This document shows, one piece after another, positions 1-11,976 of a DNA stretch of 64,000 bases. Origin of the DNA: Musa acuminata AAA Group (lineage: Eukaryota; Streptophyta; Magnoliopsida; Zingiberales; Musaceae). The notes beneath the pieces are model-generated. The model searched no databases. It saw only the letters and a program-made list of their open reading frames with translations, and was not told the origin of the DNA. A program made the translations under genes and the position numbers. The stretch's first letter is position 1; the number at the start of each line of letters is the position of its first letter. The stretch lies in the NCBI RefSeq assembly GCF_036884655.1, contig NC_088345.1, positions 28,065,501 to 28,129,500 on the forward strand. The letters run 5' to 3'.

Positions 1-805
1 CCCGCTTAAGCATTTTGGTCCGTGGTTGAAGGACCCATGGTCAAACAAATATTTGTATTCTTTCAAAAACATGCATAATACCTTTGACCATTGATTCAGA
101 AGTTTTAGAATCATATTTAGTGATAGCATACACTCTGACATGGGCTGATGATTTATGAGGCAGTGACTCTTTCTTCTTGTTCAATGAGCAGTCTTTTATT
201 TTATAATCCAACTTTCCAAAAACAAAATATACTATAGTCACCCACAAACACAAACATGTTTCATAATTTAACTTGCAATTCACACATGATTAAGTCTTTT
301 GTGGTAACTTCTCATTTCAAATACAAATGTCTTGACCCTCTTGTTATTACTTTCTAATTCATTTCTAATCATATTTTTATTGATAAACTTATCCTAGCTA
401 TTCTTGTCCTTGATCTCCATAAATTCTTTTCATTGTTGCCATTAATAATCAGCCTCTACTTCCAATATAAGGTGGCAAAAGAAATCTTTCGATCATCAGA
501 ACAATTTTGTACATCAAATATCTTCTATGTTTGCATCATCCGTTTTTCTACCACCAATGAAATTAGGTTCACCATGCTTTCATTGCGCTACTCTGAATCG
601 ATATCCCCGATCAACCCTTGCATCCCACTTAATTAATCAGAAACAATTGAAATAGGAGGACCAAATTACCTCATCATCCTTGATTCCTAAAATACATCAA
701 AGAAAATTTCCATCAATCACTATAGTTCACTAGACCTTAATATATTTTGCATGTCAACATATCAAATAATCCAGTGATCCTCAAACCATGCTCTAATACC
801 ACCTC
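1..805 (-). pseudogene. Degenerate Ty3/gypsy gag and zinc-knuckle region
   Basis: This is the start (read leftwards) of a gypsy element whose LTR begins at 806. The minus-strand frame at 41-283 keeps a zinc-knuckle remnant (GKLDYKIKDCSLNKKKE) that matches, residue by residue in most places, the zinc knuckle of the complete gypsy element at 41.9 kb. Nucleotides 300-720 also follow that element's gag (42.1-42.9 kb) but with many gaps and stops, so no gag protein can be made. The rest of the element lies beyond the left edge of the window. It belongs to the same chromovirus-like family but is more decayed than the copy at 35.7-45.8 kb. Confidence 0.8.
790..801 (-). other. Degenerate primer binding site of the left gypsy element
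   Basis: On the minus strand this reads TGGTATTAGAGC, one base away from TGGTATCAGAGC, the standard initiator-methionine tRNA primer site of plant retrotransposons. It lies four bases inside the LTR end at 806, as expected. Confidence 0.8.
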
Positions 806-1469
806 TGTCACGCCCCTCAAAAATATCCATGATGTTTAAAATTTTTACAACACAACACAAATCCATCCAGGATCCAAACACACATTTGAGGACACTAAAA
901 AACGTTCTATCAAATTCACATCTATAAAAACTGTGCAGTTTATAATCATATATCACATCACTCGATAATTCATATTTATGGCAACCTAAGCCAACTTGTC
1001 AAACATGAACAACATTTATAAATCCACAAGCTAAATAAATTATACAATCAAAACTCCAACTATTCACCACAAGTTCATATCATCATACATTAAACTTATA
1101 CAAAATCCACAAATTTAGATTCATCGTCAACATTTCATTAGATGCAATGTGTGCTTATACAACAAAAACATATATATTAATAAAGATCTGCCCAAAATCT
1201 TTTAGCTTTCCACCGCCTCAGCCCAATCTTAACATTTAAGCAAACGACAAGTTATCCTAAAAAATTTATACAATAGCGGGGTGAGCATATAAAGCTCAGC
1301 AAGTGACTAACATATCCATGTCAAAAGAGGACAATTTCCAAAGAGATAAAGTTTCGAAATACAAGGCAGAATATAAGAATTCATAGACGTAATATCATTA
1401 GGTGCAGAATCACAATTGTCATTTCAATCAAACATATTTGGTTCATAATAGATGGGGCATAGAGTAATT

Positions 1470-2225
1470 GGAGCATATCAGTAACGAATGAAACGTTTTG
1501 GAGCATATCAATAACAAATAAAACATATCGGAGCTTATCAATGGCATATGAAATGTTCCGGAGCATATCAATGGCGTATGGAACATTTCAAAGCATATCA
1601 ATAACAAATAAAACATATCGGAGCTTATCAATGGCATATGAAATATTCCGGAGCATATCAATGGCGTATGGAACAATTCGAAGCATATCAATAACAAATG
1701 AAACATATCGGAGCTTATCAATGGCATATGAAATGTTCTGGAGCATATCAATGGCGTATGGAACATTTCAAAGCATATCAATAACAAATGAAACATATCG
1801 AAGCTTATCAATGGCATAAGAAATGTTCCGGAGCATATCAACGGCATATGGAACATTTCGAAGCATATCAACAATGAATGAAACATTTCGGAGTATATAA
1901 ATAACAAATGAAATGTTTCGGAGCCTATCAGTGGCGTATGAAATGTTCCGGAGCATATTAACGGTGTATGGAACATTTCGGAGCATATCAATAACAAATG
2001 AAACATATCGGAGCTTATCAATGGCATATGAAATGTTCCGCAGCATATCAACGGCGTATGGTATCAACGGCGTATGGAACATTTCAAAGCATATCAACAA
2101 TGAATGAAACATTTCGGAGCATATAAATAACAAATGAAATGTTTCGGAGCTTATCAGTAGCGTATGAAATGTTCTGGAGCATATCAATGGCATTTGGAAC
2201 ATTTCAGAGCATATCAATAACAAAT
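1470..2225. repeat. 30-bp tandem repeat inside the gypsy LTR
   Basis: About 25 imperfect 30-bp units of the pattern GGAGCATATCAATGGCGTAT plus about ten bases follow each other without spacers. Three unit types alternate, ending in ...AACAAATGA, ...GGCATATGA and ...GGCGTATGG, so a 90-bp higher-order period is also visible. The repeat keeps frames open on both strands, which explains long ORFs of repetitive peptide that are not genes. The equivalent place in the LTRs at 36.4 and 43.7 kb has only two or three units, so the array expanded in this copy. Confidence 0.85.
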
Positions 2226-3964
2226 ACCAAACAGAAGCTCAAACGTCGTCTTTGACGTTGCATTCATATCATTCTTATCCAAAGCATGTACAGAAACACA
2301 ACCAAAGCTCTGGATATCATATCAAACATACAGAAGGTGTAGTGGGACCACAGACTGAATGTGATTCATCCATTTCTGAATGACCATCAGATAGAAGTCT
2401 CCCACATCTGGGAGCTCCATCCACCCACGTCTAGGTGAAGTCAGAGGGGGCCGGCAGAGCATCGCAGGCTCTATGCATAACTCCCTTTACCATTTCTGGC
2501 AAAGGTTCACATTATCCCACAACACCAGAGTACAAAATGGTAGTATGAACAATAAATAGCATATATCGGAAGCACACGCGGAACAACAAAATGTACATGT
2601 GCCTTTACGAGTCAATATGATGCAAGCAACAATCTCTCACAAATGTATTCAGATTTGGAATGAAATGAGAGCATGAGTATACACGGATTCCAAGCAATCA
2701 TATATAGCTCAATTCAAATAAGAATGTTAGATGAATTTGATAACCAAAGGATTGAAACTAGAATAGGCACATATCGAAAGCAAATGCGGAACAATGGGAT
2801 ATACATGTGCCTACACGTGTCAATGCGATATAGCTTAAATGTTACACAAAATGTTTCAAGAATGTAAATAATTTATAGACAAGAGCAAACCAAAATTCAA
2901 GCACTAACATAAGCTTCAATTGAGTGAAGGGGACTGAACGAAATCTATTTCCAAACGAATGAAACAAAATACGCAAAATCGACCAAAACTCGATTTCTGG
3001 CAGAATTCAAGAGGCACATTGAACAAATGCTTCAGATTATCAATTATGCTCCAATACCCTCAAAAAGGCTATTATCGAAAGATATATCAATCTATTTTCT
3101 ATTGAAATAAGTTTCGTATGAATCATGATTTCCAACAAGGAGTTACCTTTGATTTGGTAACACAAGGTCAAAAACACAATCACTGTTCTGCAGAATTCAT
3201 AGGGCCGGATTCAACAGATAATAGGGTAGGCATTTGAATTCCAAATTTTTCAAACGATATGTCTAAAGAAAGGTCTACAAGTCTAGTTTCGAACGAAGCC
3301 AGTTTGTACAAATTAGAATTTCCAATAGGGACTTATAGGTATTTTAGTATTGAAAGGTCAGAAATTTTGATCCCTGTTCTGCAGCATCTATAGGCTCATT
3401 TGAAACAGATGTTTGGGTAAGTATTCGGTGTCCAAAATCTACAAAATTAGTGTCAAAAGAAAGATATAAGAGTCTAATTTCAAACGAATTATGTCCTGCC
3501 TGAATCCACATTTGGTGCTAAAAATTATAGCTGAAACAGTGTATAGGGGTCAGTTTACCGAAAAAATTTCAGATCCTTGGTTTTTTGTCCAAAGAGAGAA
3601 ATATCAGGTTCTAAGCATAAATCTTTCAAAATCAATATAGGAACATAGACTAATACTTCTATAGGATGGGGTTAGAACACTTGCCTTTGAGAATTTTGAC
3701 CCTAAATGAGAAGATTTGAGCAAAAAACCTCAAAGCCCCAATTTTTTTTTTCTTCTTCTTCTTCCCCCTTTTTCTTCTCTTCTTCTTTCTTTCTTTCTCC
3801 TGTGCTTCCATGTAGCTGCCTTCTCTGGTTCCTTATGAACGAAAGCAGAGAGGCTTAAACTGTAATATCCCTCGTTTTTAAAAAATTATTAATAAAGATT
3901 TATATGTAAATTGGAGGACCTATATGTAAATATAGAAATTACAAGGACTAAACTGCTAAGTTGC

Positions 3965-3966
3965 AA

Positions 3967-3998
<32 letters not shown>

Positions 3999-5250
3999 AA
4001 AAAGGGAAAACCGAAAATTCGGTATTATCCCACCGCCTCCCACGCACTCTGTTTCTTCCAGAAACAGAGAGAGCGGTGGGGCATGAGGATTGAAGAAAAG
4101 AAGAAGAAGAGGGAAAAGAAGAGAGGAGGAAGAAGAGAGGAAGAAGAGGGAGAAGAGAAGAGGAAGAAGAAGAAGAGGAGGTGGCTGCAGCGAGGGCTGC
4201 AGCGAGGAGCTGTGGGGCGTGGGGAGAAGAAGAGAGGAAGAAGAGGGAGAAGAGAAGAAGAAGAAGAAGAAGAAGAAGAAGAAGAAGAAGAAGAAGAAGA
4301 GAGGAGGATAGCTGCGGCAAGGCTGCAGCGAGGAGGTGTGTGGCTTTGGGGAGGAAAAGGGAAGAGGAGAAGAAGAGAAGGAGAAGAAGAGGGAAAAGAA
4401 AGGCAGCTGCAGCAGCCAGGGCTGCAGCACCTCTGTTTCCCGCAGGTGGAAACAGAGGAGAGGATGTGTGGGGCGTTGAGGAAGAAGAGGGAGAAGAGAA
4501 GAAGAAGAAGAAGAAGAAGAAGAAGAAGAAGAAGATAGCTGCGGCAAGGCTGCAGCGAGGAGATGTGTGGCCTTGGGGAGGAAAAGGGAAGAGGGGAAGA
4601 GGAGAAGAAGAAGAAGAGGAAGAGAAAGAGGTGTGATACCTCTGTTTCCTGCAGAGGAAACAGAGGAGAGGGTGTGTGTGACGCCGGGGAAGAAGGGGCT
4701 GCAGCTGCGGCGATGGCAGCTGCAGCTGGAAGAGAAGAAGAAGAGGAAGATGAGCAGGGGAGGAGGGAGAGGTTGCGGCCGTGGCTGCGGCCGCGACTGC
4801 AGCAGTTGCAGCGGGGAGAGAAGAAGAAGAAAGGAAGGAGAAGGAAGAGGAGAAGGGGCTGCGGCTGCGGCGATGGCAGCTGCAGCTGTGGCAGGGAAAG
4901 AGAAAAAGGAAAGGAAGAAGAAGAGAAAGGGAAGGAGAGGAAGAAGAGAGGAAGAGGAGAAGGGGCTGCGGCTGCGGCGATGGCAACTGCAGCTGTGGCA
5001 GGGAAAGAGAAAAAGGAAAGGAAGAAGAAGAGAAAGGGAAGGAGAGGAAGAAGAGAGGAAGAGGAGAAGGGGCTGCGGCTGCGGTGATGGCAGCTGCAGC
5101 TGTGGCTAGGAAAGAAGAGAAGGAAAGGAAGAAGAAGAGAAAGGGAAGGAGAGGAAGAAGAGAGGAAGAGGAGAAGGGGTGGCAGCTGCGGCAGTGGCAG
5201 CTGCAGTTGGAAGAGAAGTAGGAGAGGAAATAGAGTAGCAGAGGAAGAAG
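3965..5250. repeat. Purine-rich low-complexity block with GAA runs
   Basis: The plus strand is almost only A and G for long stretches: A runs at 3965-4003 and (GAA)n-type runs at about 4256-4302 and 4496-4534. These are interspersed with GGCTGCAGC-type GC-rich words. Frames on both strands stay open for hundreds of codons (poly-Ser/Leu or poly-Glu/Lys/Arg), but these are composition artefacts. Purine tracts of this length can adopt triplex DNA in principle; nothing in the sequence shows that they do. Confidence 0.85.
4855..5250. repeat. 107-bp minisatellite in the solo LTR
   Basis: Copies begin GGGGCTGCGGCTGCGG at 4855, 4962 and 5069, and a diverged copy begins at 5176. The spacing is exactly 107 bp. 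Each unit pairs a GC-rich half (GGCAGCTGCAGCTG) with a purine half rich in GGAAG. Confidence 0.85.
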
Positions 5251-6814
5251 AGGCTGCGGTTGTGGTGGCTGCGGCCATGGCTGCGACTGCGACTGCGGCA
5301 GTTGCAGCTGGGAAAGAAAGGAAAGGAAAGGGGGAAAAAGGGGCTGCGGACGGGATTGCGGTCGCAGCGGCAGCGACTGCGTATGCAGCAGTTATGTCTG
5401 CGAGAGAAGGGAGGAAGGAAGGTAGTGCGGTGGAAGGGGCTGCGATTGTGGCAGCGGCAGCGGCCGCGGTTGTGGCAGCTGCATTTGGGAAAGAAAAAGA
5501 AGGAATGAGAGTAAGAGAAAGCAGGTGACTGTGCCTCGATGTTCGACACGTGGTGTAGTTGCGAAGAAAGGAAGAAAACGGGAGCACAAAACGAAACAGA
5601 GAGAGGACACGGAGAAAAAGTAGAAGGATTTGGGCTGGCACCTTCTTTGGATCTTCGGATCGAAATCATTGAAAGGCAAGTTTTCCGCTTGTTTCAATCC
5701 TTTCTATTGCAAGTTCCCTGTTCGTTTCTCCTATAATTGCTCTGATATGCCTTATTGCAAGTTCCCTGATCGTTTTTCCTATAATTGCTCTTATATGTCT
5801 TATTGCAAGTATCCTGATCTTTCCCCACTGCCATTTTTATCTCTACATTTGCTTTGATTATGAGGAACTTTGAATTGTTCTAGCCTTGCATTTGTTATAT
5901 CTCCTGTTTAAACGTAACGATTCGAATCTGTGCAACTTTTGAGATTCTGACCTTTTGATACCGAGCTGCCTATAAGTCTTTGTTGGAAACTCTGATTTGT
6001 TCAAAACTGATTTCATTGGAAACTAGACTCGTAGACCTTTCTTTGATATATGGATTGAAAGATTTGGAATCCAAACACCTGCCCAGTTATCTGTTGAATC
6101 TGACATTATGAATTCTGCCAATAGAGATTTTGTTCTACGACACTTGCTTACCAAATTATTTGTAACTCTCTCTGTTGGACAGTTCAATTCCTATGAAGCC
6201 TGTCTTATCTGAAAGTATTATCCAATGATTATTTCTGAGTAAATTGGAGCACGATTGATAGTTTGAATCATTTGTTCAATGTGCCTTCTGTATTCTGCCA
6301 GAAATCGAGCTTTGGTCGATTTCTCATATTCTGGTTTCATTCCTTTGGAAATTGATATCCTTTAGCCTTCTTATTCAATTGAGCTTTATATTACTACTTT
6401 GAATTCTTGTATGCTCTTGTCCTTAAAATTATTGCATTCTTGAAAACTGTTGTGTAACGTTTATGCTATATCGTATTGACTCATATAGGCACATGTATAT
6501 CCTATTATTCCGCATTTGCTTTCGATATGTGCCTATTCCAGTTTCATTCCTTTGGACATTGAATTCATCAAATCTTCTTATTGAATTGAGTTATTTGTGA
6601 TTGCTTGGATTCCATATGTGCCCTTGCTTTCAATTCCCTTCAAATCTGAATATACTTGTGAAAGATTATTGCTTACTTCGGATTGACTCGTAAAGGCACA
6701 TGTACGTTTGTTGTTCCGCGTGTGCTTCCGATATATGCTACTTATTGTTGAAACTGTCCTTTTGTACTCTGGTGTATGGGATCGTCTGGACCTTTGCCAG
6801 AAATGGTAAAGGGT

Positions 6815-6915
6815 ATGCGCTGATTTGCCCGCTATGTGGGGTCCCGCTACGTGGGATATTCTGGTATGCGCTTATTTGCCCGCTTTGTGGGGTCCCGCTT
6901 TGTGGGATATTGCTG
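6815..6915. repeat. 51-bp direct duplication
   Basis: Two adjacent copies (6815-6865 and 6866-6915) start ATGCGCT(G/T)ATTTGCCCGCT and contain GTGGGGTCCCGCT. They lie in the part of the LTR that is single-copy in the oppositely oriented outer LTR (around 2450). Confidence 0.8.
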
Positions 6916-7146
6916 ACTAAGATCCCACTACACCTTCTGTATGTTTGATATGATATCCAGAGCTTTGGTTATGTGTTTCTGTACATGCTTTGGATAAGAT
7001 TGATATGTTTGCAACGTCAAAGACGACGTTTGAGCTTCTGTACGATATTTGTTTTCGATATGCTCTGAAATGCTTCATTCACTGATGATATGCTTCGAAA
7101 TGTTCCATATGCCGTTGATATGCTCCGGAACATTTCATATGCCATT

Positions 7147-7400
7147 GATATGCTCCAATTACTCTGTGCTCCATTTGCTATGAACTGATATGTTCTGAAA
7201 TGTCCTATCTACCATTGATATGTTCCAATTACTCTGTGCTCCATTTGCTATGAACAGATATGTTCTGAAATGTCCTATCTGCCATTGATATGTTCCAATT
7301 ACTCTGTGCTCCATTTGCTATGAACTGATATGTTCTGAAATGTCCTATCTGCCATTGCTATGTTCCAATTACTCTATGCCCCATTCGTTATGGATCAAAT
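7147..7400. repeat. 70-bp tandem repeat in the solo LTR
   Basis: About 3.5 copies of a 70-bp unit start at 7147, 7217, 7287 and 7357. Each contains CCAATTACTCTGTGCTCC and GAAATGTCCTATCT. They occupy the place of the 30-bp array of the opposite arm (1470-2225), so both copies of this LTR expanded repeats here but with different units. Confidence 0.8.
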
Positions 7401-8374
7401 ATGTTTTGAATGACATGATACGTATGATTTGGTATCTATTGAGATGGTATCCTTGAGAATTCTTGTATTCTGCCTTGCATTATGATACCTTACTCGTTTG
7501 AAACCGTTCCTTTTGTTCTGAATATGCTTTGTCACTTGCTGAGCCATTTTTGGCTCACTCCGTTGTTATATAAATCTTTCAGGTCAACTTGTCACTCTTC
7601 GAGATGTTTGATTTGGGCTGAGGCAGTGGATAGCTATTCAGAATAATGGGCAAGTCCGGTTGGTTATTACGATATTGTTGTATAAGTATGTCTTGTATGT
7701 AATGAAATGTTGTCGATGAACCGAAATGGATATACTGTGTCAAAGTGTTAGGAGATCTCTCTTATTTGGAATTTCAGAATGTTAAGTCTAATTTATGGTG
7801 ATACGAACTTGTGGTGAATAGTTGGAGTTCTGATTGTATAATTTATTTAGCTTGTGGATTTATAAATATTGTTCATGTTTGTCAAGTTGGCTTGGGTTGC
7901 CATAAATGTGAATTATCGAGTGATGTGATATATGATTATAAACTGCACAGGTTTTATGGATGTGAATATGAATAGAATGTTTTCAGTGTCCTCAAACGTT
8001 AGTTTGGATCCTGGATTGGTCTGTGATGAAGATTTTAAAAATCATGGTTATTTTGAGGGGCGTGACATAAACGGTGGGATTTGTATTTTTGTGCATTTTG
8101 CAGTTTAGTCCTTGTATTTATTATATTTATGATTAGGTCCTTATGGTTTACATATATGTCCTCAGATTTTTATTTTTTTAATAAATCCTCCAACTCTTAT
8201 GAATAAGTTTTCAGATTCACACTTTGACTTTTTATCAAATTTAAAATAGATATTTACAATACAATTAGAAACTTATACGAAAATTCAGAAATGAGGGATG
8301 TTACAATCATGAATACTTGCAACACGTCATTATGAACTCATGCATAGACTTATGCATATCATGTCATCAATATA

Positions 8375-8390
8375 CTTCTCCCCCTTTGTC
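8375..8390 (-). other. Sirevirus-type polypurine tract (first)
   Basis: On the minus strand this reads GACAAAGGGGGAGAAG, nearly the same as the tract in the 33-kb element at about 47328-47342. It marks the 3' end zone of copia element C, whose 3' LTR would lie left of the window or beyond the inserted gypsy. Confidence 0.7.
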
Positions 8391-9270
8391 ATCAACAAAA
8401 AGGAGCAGTACAACTATTCTTTGTGTTTGTAATATAAGTTCAACTCATTGCTTGAAAAACATAATATTAAGTTTTATCATCATGCAGTTTTGAAGCTAGA
8501 AAATTTAGCAAGTAATGCATCATGCTTAGGACATTCAAGCTATCAAGTTTTAGATATGCAAGTTTTATAGCATACAAGATATCACTTTTGGTAATGTTCA
8601 AGAAGCAAGTTCTACATCATGCAAGCTAGCAATATTGAGATGTTCAAGAAAGCAACTCTTGCTTCTTGAAATATGCAAATTTGTCAAGTTTTGCTAGTTG
8701 TGCAAGTTAGCATTTTTGCCTCTTAAGATAGGCAAGATAGCACATTTGCTTCTTTTGAGATAGCAACTTTTTGCTTCTCTTTAAACTACAAGCTAGCAAT
8801 TTTTACGATATGTAAGTTTCACAATATACAAGCTAGCAAAAATTTCGAAAGCAAATGCAAGATAGCTTTCTTGTGTAAGCTCATAATTCTTGCTTCCTAT
8901 TGCAATGTGCAAGTTGCAAGTTTTGCTTCTTGAGATAGGCAAGATAGCACTTTTGTAATTTTTGTTTCTTAAGATAGGCAAGCTTGTGATGTTCAAAATA
9001 ACAAGCTCTTTCTTCTAGAAGTGTCGTTTTTGCTTTCTTTGCAAAGTGTAAGCTAGCAAAATGTTTGAAAAAGTGATCAAGTTTTGCAACATACAAGCTA
9101 GCAAAAATGCCAAACTAGCAAGAGATAATGTTTTACATGAGGCAAGCAAACAATTTGGCAAATGTTACATTTGCATCTTCTCTTTTGAGAAGTGCAATTT
9201 TTGCTTTCATCTTGAATTGTGCAAGCTAGTTAGTTTGCCTCTTTTCATGATGTCCTCGCTAGAAATTCTT

Positions 9271-9284
9271 GCTCCCCCTTTGTC
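9271..9284 (-). other. Sirevirus-type polypurine tract (second)
   Basis: On the minus strand this reads GACAAAGGGGGAGC. Multiplied polypurine tracts upstream of the 3' LTR are a known hallmark of the Sirevirus genus, so two tracts 0.9 kb apart fit that family. Confidence 0.6.
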
Positions 9285-10985
9285 ATTGTAAAAAAGAAGG
9301 GAAGACCCTTATATCAATTTTCATATTATGACAAAGGTAAGTATCATTCTTATTTGTGCATCATTATATATTCAAATTAAAACATACACAATTTCAATAA
9401 CCTTATTTTTCATGCACTATACCGAAAAATAAATCAATCATCATTAATAAGCATATCATACATGATACTCAAACATTAAAATTTTTAATCATTTATCAAC
9501 ATGTTGATCATGATACCAAACATTCATCATTTAAAGCATTCATGATACACATCATATGCAATAAATACATCATGTACATCATTATAATAAGTATTGCATA
9601 CATCATTTTAACTTTATGAATATTTCATCATTACATGCATTATACCAAAACATTTCAAACCATGCAAGCCATAAATACAAAGAAATCATGTCATGAAGGA
9701 TAAAATCATTTGAATACCAGAAGACATGATTCATATAGTAAATATCTTCTTTAAATAAAATATCAAGAAAAATCATAGGAGTACAAAGAAGAGATCTTGT
9801 TTTAAAAGAAAATTCAAGTAATAACTCTAAGAACTCACAAGGAAAAATCATGATTCATTTAGAAAATCTCCTCTCAAAAGAATATCAAGTAAAATCGTAG
9901 AAGATCAATTAATGAGAAATTTTGATTTATAATAAAATCTCATATATCGAATGTCGAGAAATCAAAATGATGATTTATATAAAAAATATCACAAGTTATA
10001 TTCAAAAGAAAAATCATCATTCATTTTTAACTTATTCAATTTGTCATATCAATATTTCTTAGATATGCATGATACCAAAACATGGTTTTAAATCTTTAAC
10101 ATATAACATGCATAAATTGAAAGGAGAAGGGAACAATTCAAACGTACAAAGATTTCAACCATCTCATAAACAAATGTAAGACCAAGTCATGAATCCAAAA
10201 TTCCATGAATCAAAATGATCATCAAAGGTAATCTCATGTTATTCCAAGAAATCAATATCATGATTTTGATAAAACTCATTTCAAATTTAAATCATCAAAA
10301 TCATCAAAATATCAACATTACTTTCAAGAGATTCAAAATGGTATACATAGATTTATCATAATAAACATCAAGATCAATAGGATAGAGAAAAATAATTTTT
10401 CAATGAAAAAATATTTTCCTATTTTTAGTTGTTTCAATTCATATGATTTTATTTCACTTATACCAAATAAAAACATGTATAATGTTTAAAACCGAAAGTG
10501 TAAGATTTATTACAACAAATATTAATAAGGCACTTTCATTATGGTAAAAATCAATAATCCATAAATCACAAGATTCATATGCATAATTTCGAAATTTATT
10601 AAGCATGATCATTATGCATGACACTAAAACATGGTTTCAAAATGTTTAATATTTTCATTACATCATTATGCAATGGTTTCATTGAACATAATTTTGAATG
10701 ATTCTTATAGATAACTAAAACTTCTTTAATTTTAATTTATGTGATTGACTTTATATTAGCATGCTCAAGTTTTGTTCTTATGTCAAAAACATACATCATG
10801 TTTGAAAACCATGCATCATCATTGAAAGTTAATATGGAAATCATCAAAATACACATTCTTGCTTCACAAGCACATATATATGATTATTTAAATCTAACAT
10901 TTTATTCTATTAACATAAAACATACAATTTTCAAGAAAAATAATTATTCTAAAGAAAAGAGAAAATGCATCATGGAAAACATCAA

Positions 10986-11926
10986 GTAATTTCAAAATAA
11001 TTCAAGAGAGTTGAGTTACTTACCTTGTAGTCGAAGCCCGTCAAAGCCCAATTCTCCGTTTCACCTTTAGAAGTTCTTGATTCAACCTTGGGTGCCTTCC
11101 TTTTCTTTGGCCTTTTCCTCCGTTCAAGTTCATTGTTTATTTTAGATTTTTGTTTAATGAACTTATTAAGAGTTGGTGTTCGAAGTTCAAGTTCATCATT
11201 GTCCTCATCAATAGAGTCATCACTCAAGTGGTATTCATTTGTCTAGAGTTTCAAATCCTTTCTATTCTTTGGAAGGTGGTTCAAGTGTTCATTGTGTTCA
11301 TCATGTGCATTGCGCACCATTTCATATGTCATCAATGAGCCGATAAGTTCTTTAAGTGGAAAAATATTTAAATCTTTTGTTTCTTGTATTATCATTACTT
11401 TTGATTCCCAAGCTTTAGAAAGTGATCGTAAAACTTTACTAACAAGTTCAAAATTCGAGAAATATTTGCCAAGAGCTTGTAAACCATTGACGACATCCGT
11501 AAAACGGGTGTACATGTCAACAATGGTTTTGCTTGGCTTCATTCGAAAAAACTCGAAATCATGCATTAAAATGTTGATTTTCGAATCTTTAACTCTAGAA
11601 GTGCCTTTGTGTGTGATTTCAAGAATGTGCCATATGTCAAAAGCCGTTTCGCACAAAGAAACTAAATTGAACTCATTTTTGTCCAAAGAGCAAAATAAGG
11701 CATTCATAGCCTTTGCGTTTAAAGAAAACATCTACTTCTCCAAATCATTCCAATGGTTCATTGGAAGAGAAGACATTTCAAATCCATTTTCGACTATGTG
11801 CCATAAATTCAAATCCAAAGAAAGTAAGAAAACTCTCATTCGAGTTTTCCAATAAGTGTAGTCCGTCCCATTGAAAAAGGGAGGACAAATGAGAGAGTGA
11901 CCCTCTTGAAAGCCGTAAAAAGCCAT
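10986..11926 (-). pseudogene. Copia C gag, broken
   Basis: Minus-strand frames 11926-11732 and 11731-11243 are one gag interrupted by a single stop near residue 65, followed by a shifted frame at 11227-10982. The N-terminus (EGHSLICPPFFNGTDYTYWK) and later words (LNAKAMNALFC, PLKELIGSLMTYEM) align directly with the gag of the 33-kb element. The C-terminal part has the acidic stretch (DDSIDEDNDE) found before the zinc knuckle, but no CX2CX4HX4C knuckle is visible, and no protease, integrase or reverse transcriptase follows. Gag packages RNA into virus-like particles; this copy cannot make a full protein. Confidence 0.85.
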
Positions 11927-11962
11927 TTCTATTTGGGTGTTAAACCAAAGTAGAATAATGTG

Positions 11963-11974
11963 GCTCTGATACCA
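11963..11974 (-). other. Primer binding site of copia element C
   Basis: On the minus strand it reads TGGTATCAGAGC, a perfect initiator-methionine tRNA primer site. It lies two bases from the LTR end at 11977. Confidence 0.92.
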
Positions 11975-11976
11975 AT

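Larger units (their letters stand above)
3861..8067 (+). mobile_element. Solo gypsy LTR (4.2 kb) nested in the older LTR
   Basis: It starts TGTAATATCCC and ends GGGCGTGACA, the family's termini in the opposite orientation to the LTR it sits in. It is flanked by the 5-bp target duplication TAAAC at 3856-3860 and 8068-8072. No gag or pol and no second LTR are present, so it is best read as a solo LTR left by LTR-LTR recombination. At 4207 bp it is much longer than the 2.7-kb relatives at 35.7 and 43.0 kb, mostly because of a purine-rich block (about 3965-5300). From about 5690 onwards it is the reverse complement of 806-3800, giving a long inverted repeat. Confidence 0.85.
806..8306 (-). mobile_element. 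Gypsy 5' LTR, split by a nested solo LTR
   Basis: In plus-strand reading the LTR starts TGTCACGCCCC at 806 and ends GATGTTACA at 8306. These are the same termini as the LTRs of the gypsy element at 35667-45754. Segments 806-3860 and 8073-8306 are the two parts; removing the insert (3861-8067 plus one TAAAC copy) leaves about 3.29 kb. Internal landmarks shared with the other LTRs include the GGGGTGAGCATATAAAG segment near 1278 and the block near 3668 that starts TGGGGTTAGAACACTTGCC. The primer site and gag lie to the left, so this is the 5' LTR of a minus-strand element. Confidence 0.85.
8307..10985 (-). other. Non-coding interior of pol-less copia element C
   Basis: This AT-rich stretch has no credible coding frame. 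8450-9250 is built from recurring words such as AGATAGGCAAGATAGCA and CAAGCTAGCAA; 9300-10980 is rich in ATCAT/CATCA words. On the minus strand it continues from the copia gag at 10986-11926. Near its left end it matches the polypurine zone of the 33-kb Sirevirus-like element (CTCCCCCTTT, then ATCAACAAAAAGGAG, at 8379 compared with the reverse complement of 47310-47340). I infer that gag is followed directly by 3' non-coding sequence and that pol was lost or never present. The left gypsy element appears to be inserted next to this zone. Confidence 0.6.

Noticed and set aside
1381..2223. Repetitive open frames on both strands (for example 202 codons of MFHxPLICSxTFH-like peptide)
   Set aside because: They are translations of the 30-bp tandem repeat inside an LTR, open on both strands because the unit length is a multiple of three.
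1470..2225. CRISPR-like array of 30-bp repeats
   Set aside because: The units adjoin without spacers, they vary gradually, and the genome is a plant's.
3889..5669. Very long open frames of Ser/Leu-rich (minus) or Glu/Arg/Lys-rich (plus) peptide, up to 538 codons
   Set aside because: They lie in a purine-rich low-complexity part of a solo LTR, several frames are open at once on both strands, and no domain is visible. Composition explains them.
11292..11855. Plus-strand 187-codon frame
   Set aside because: It is the exact antisense of the copia C gag, which is the recognisable coding strand.
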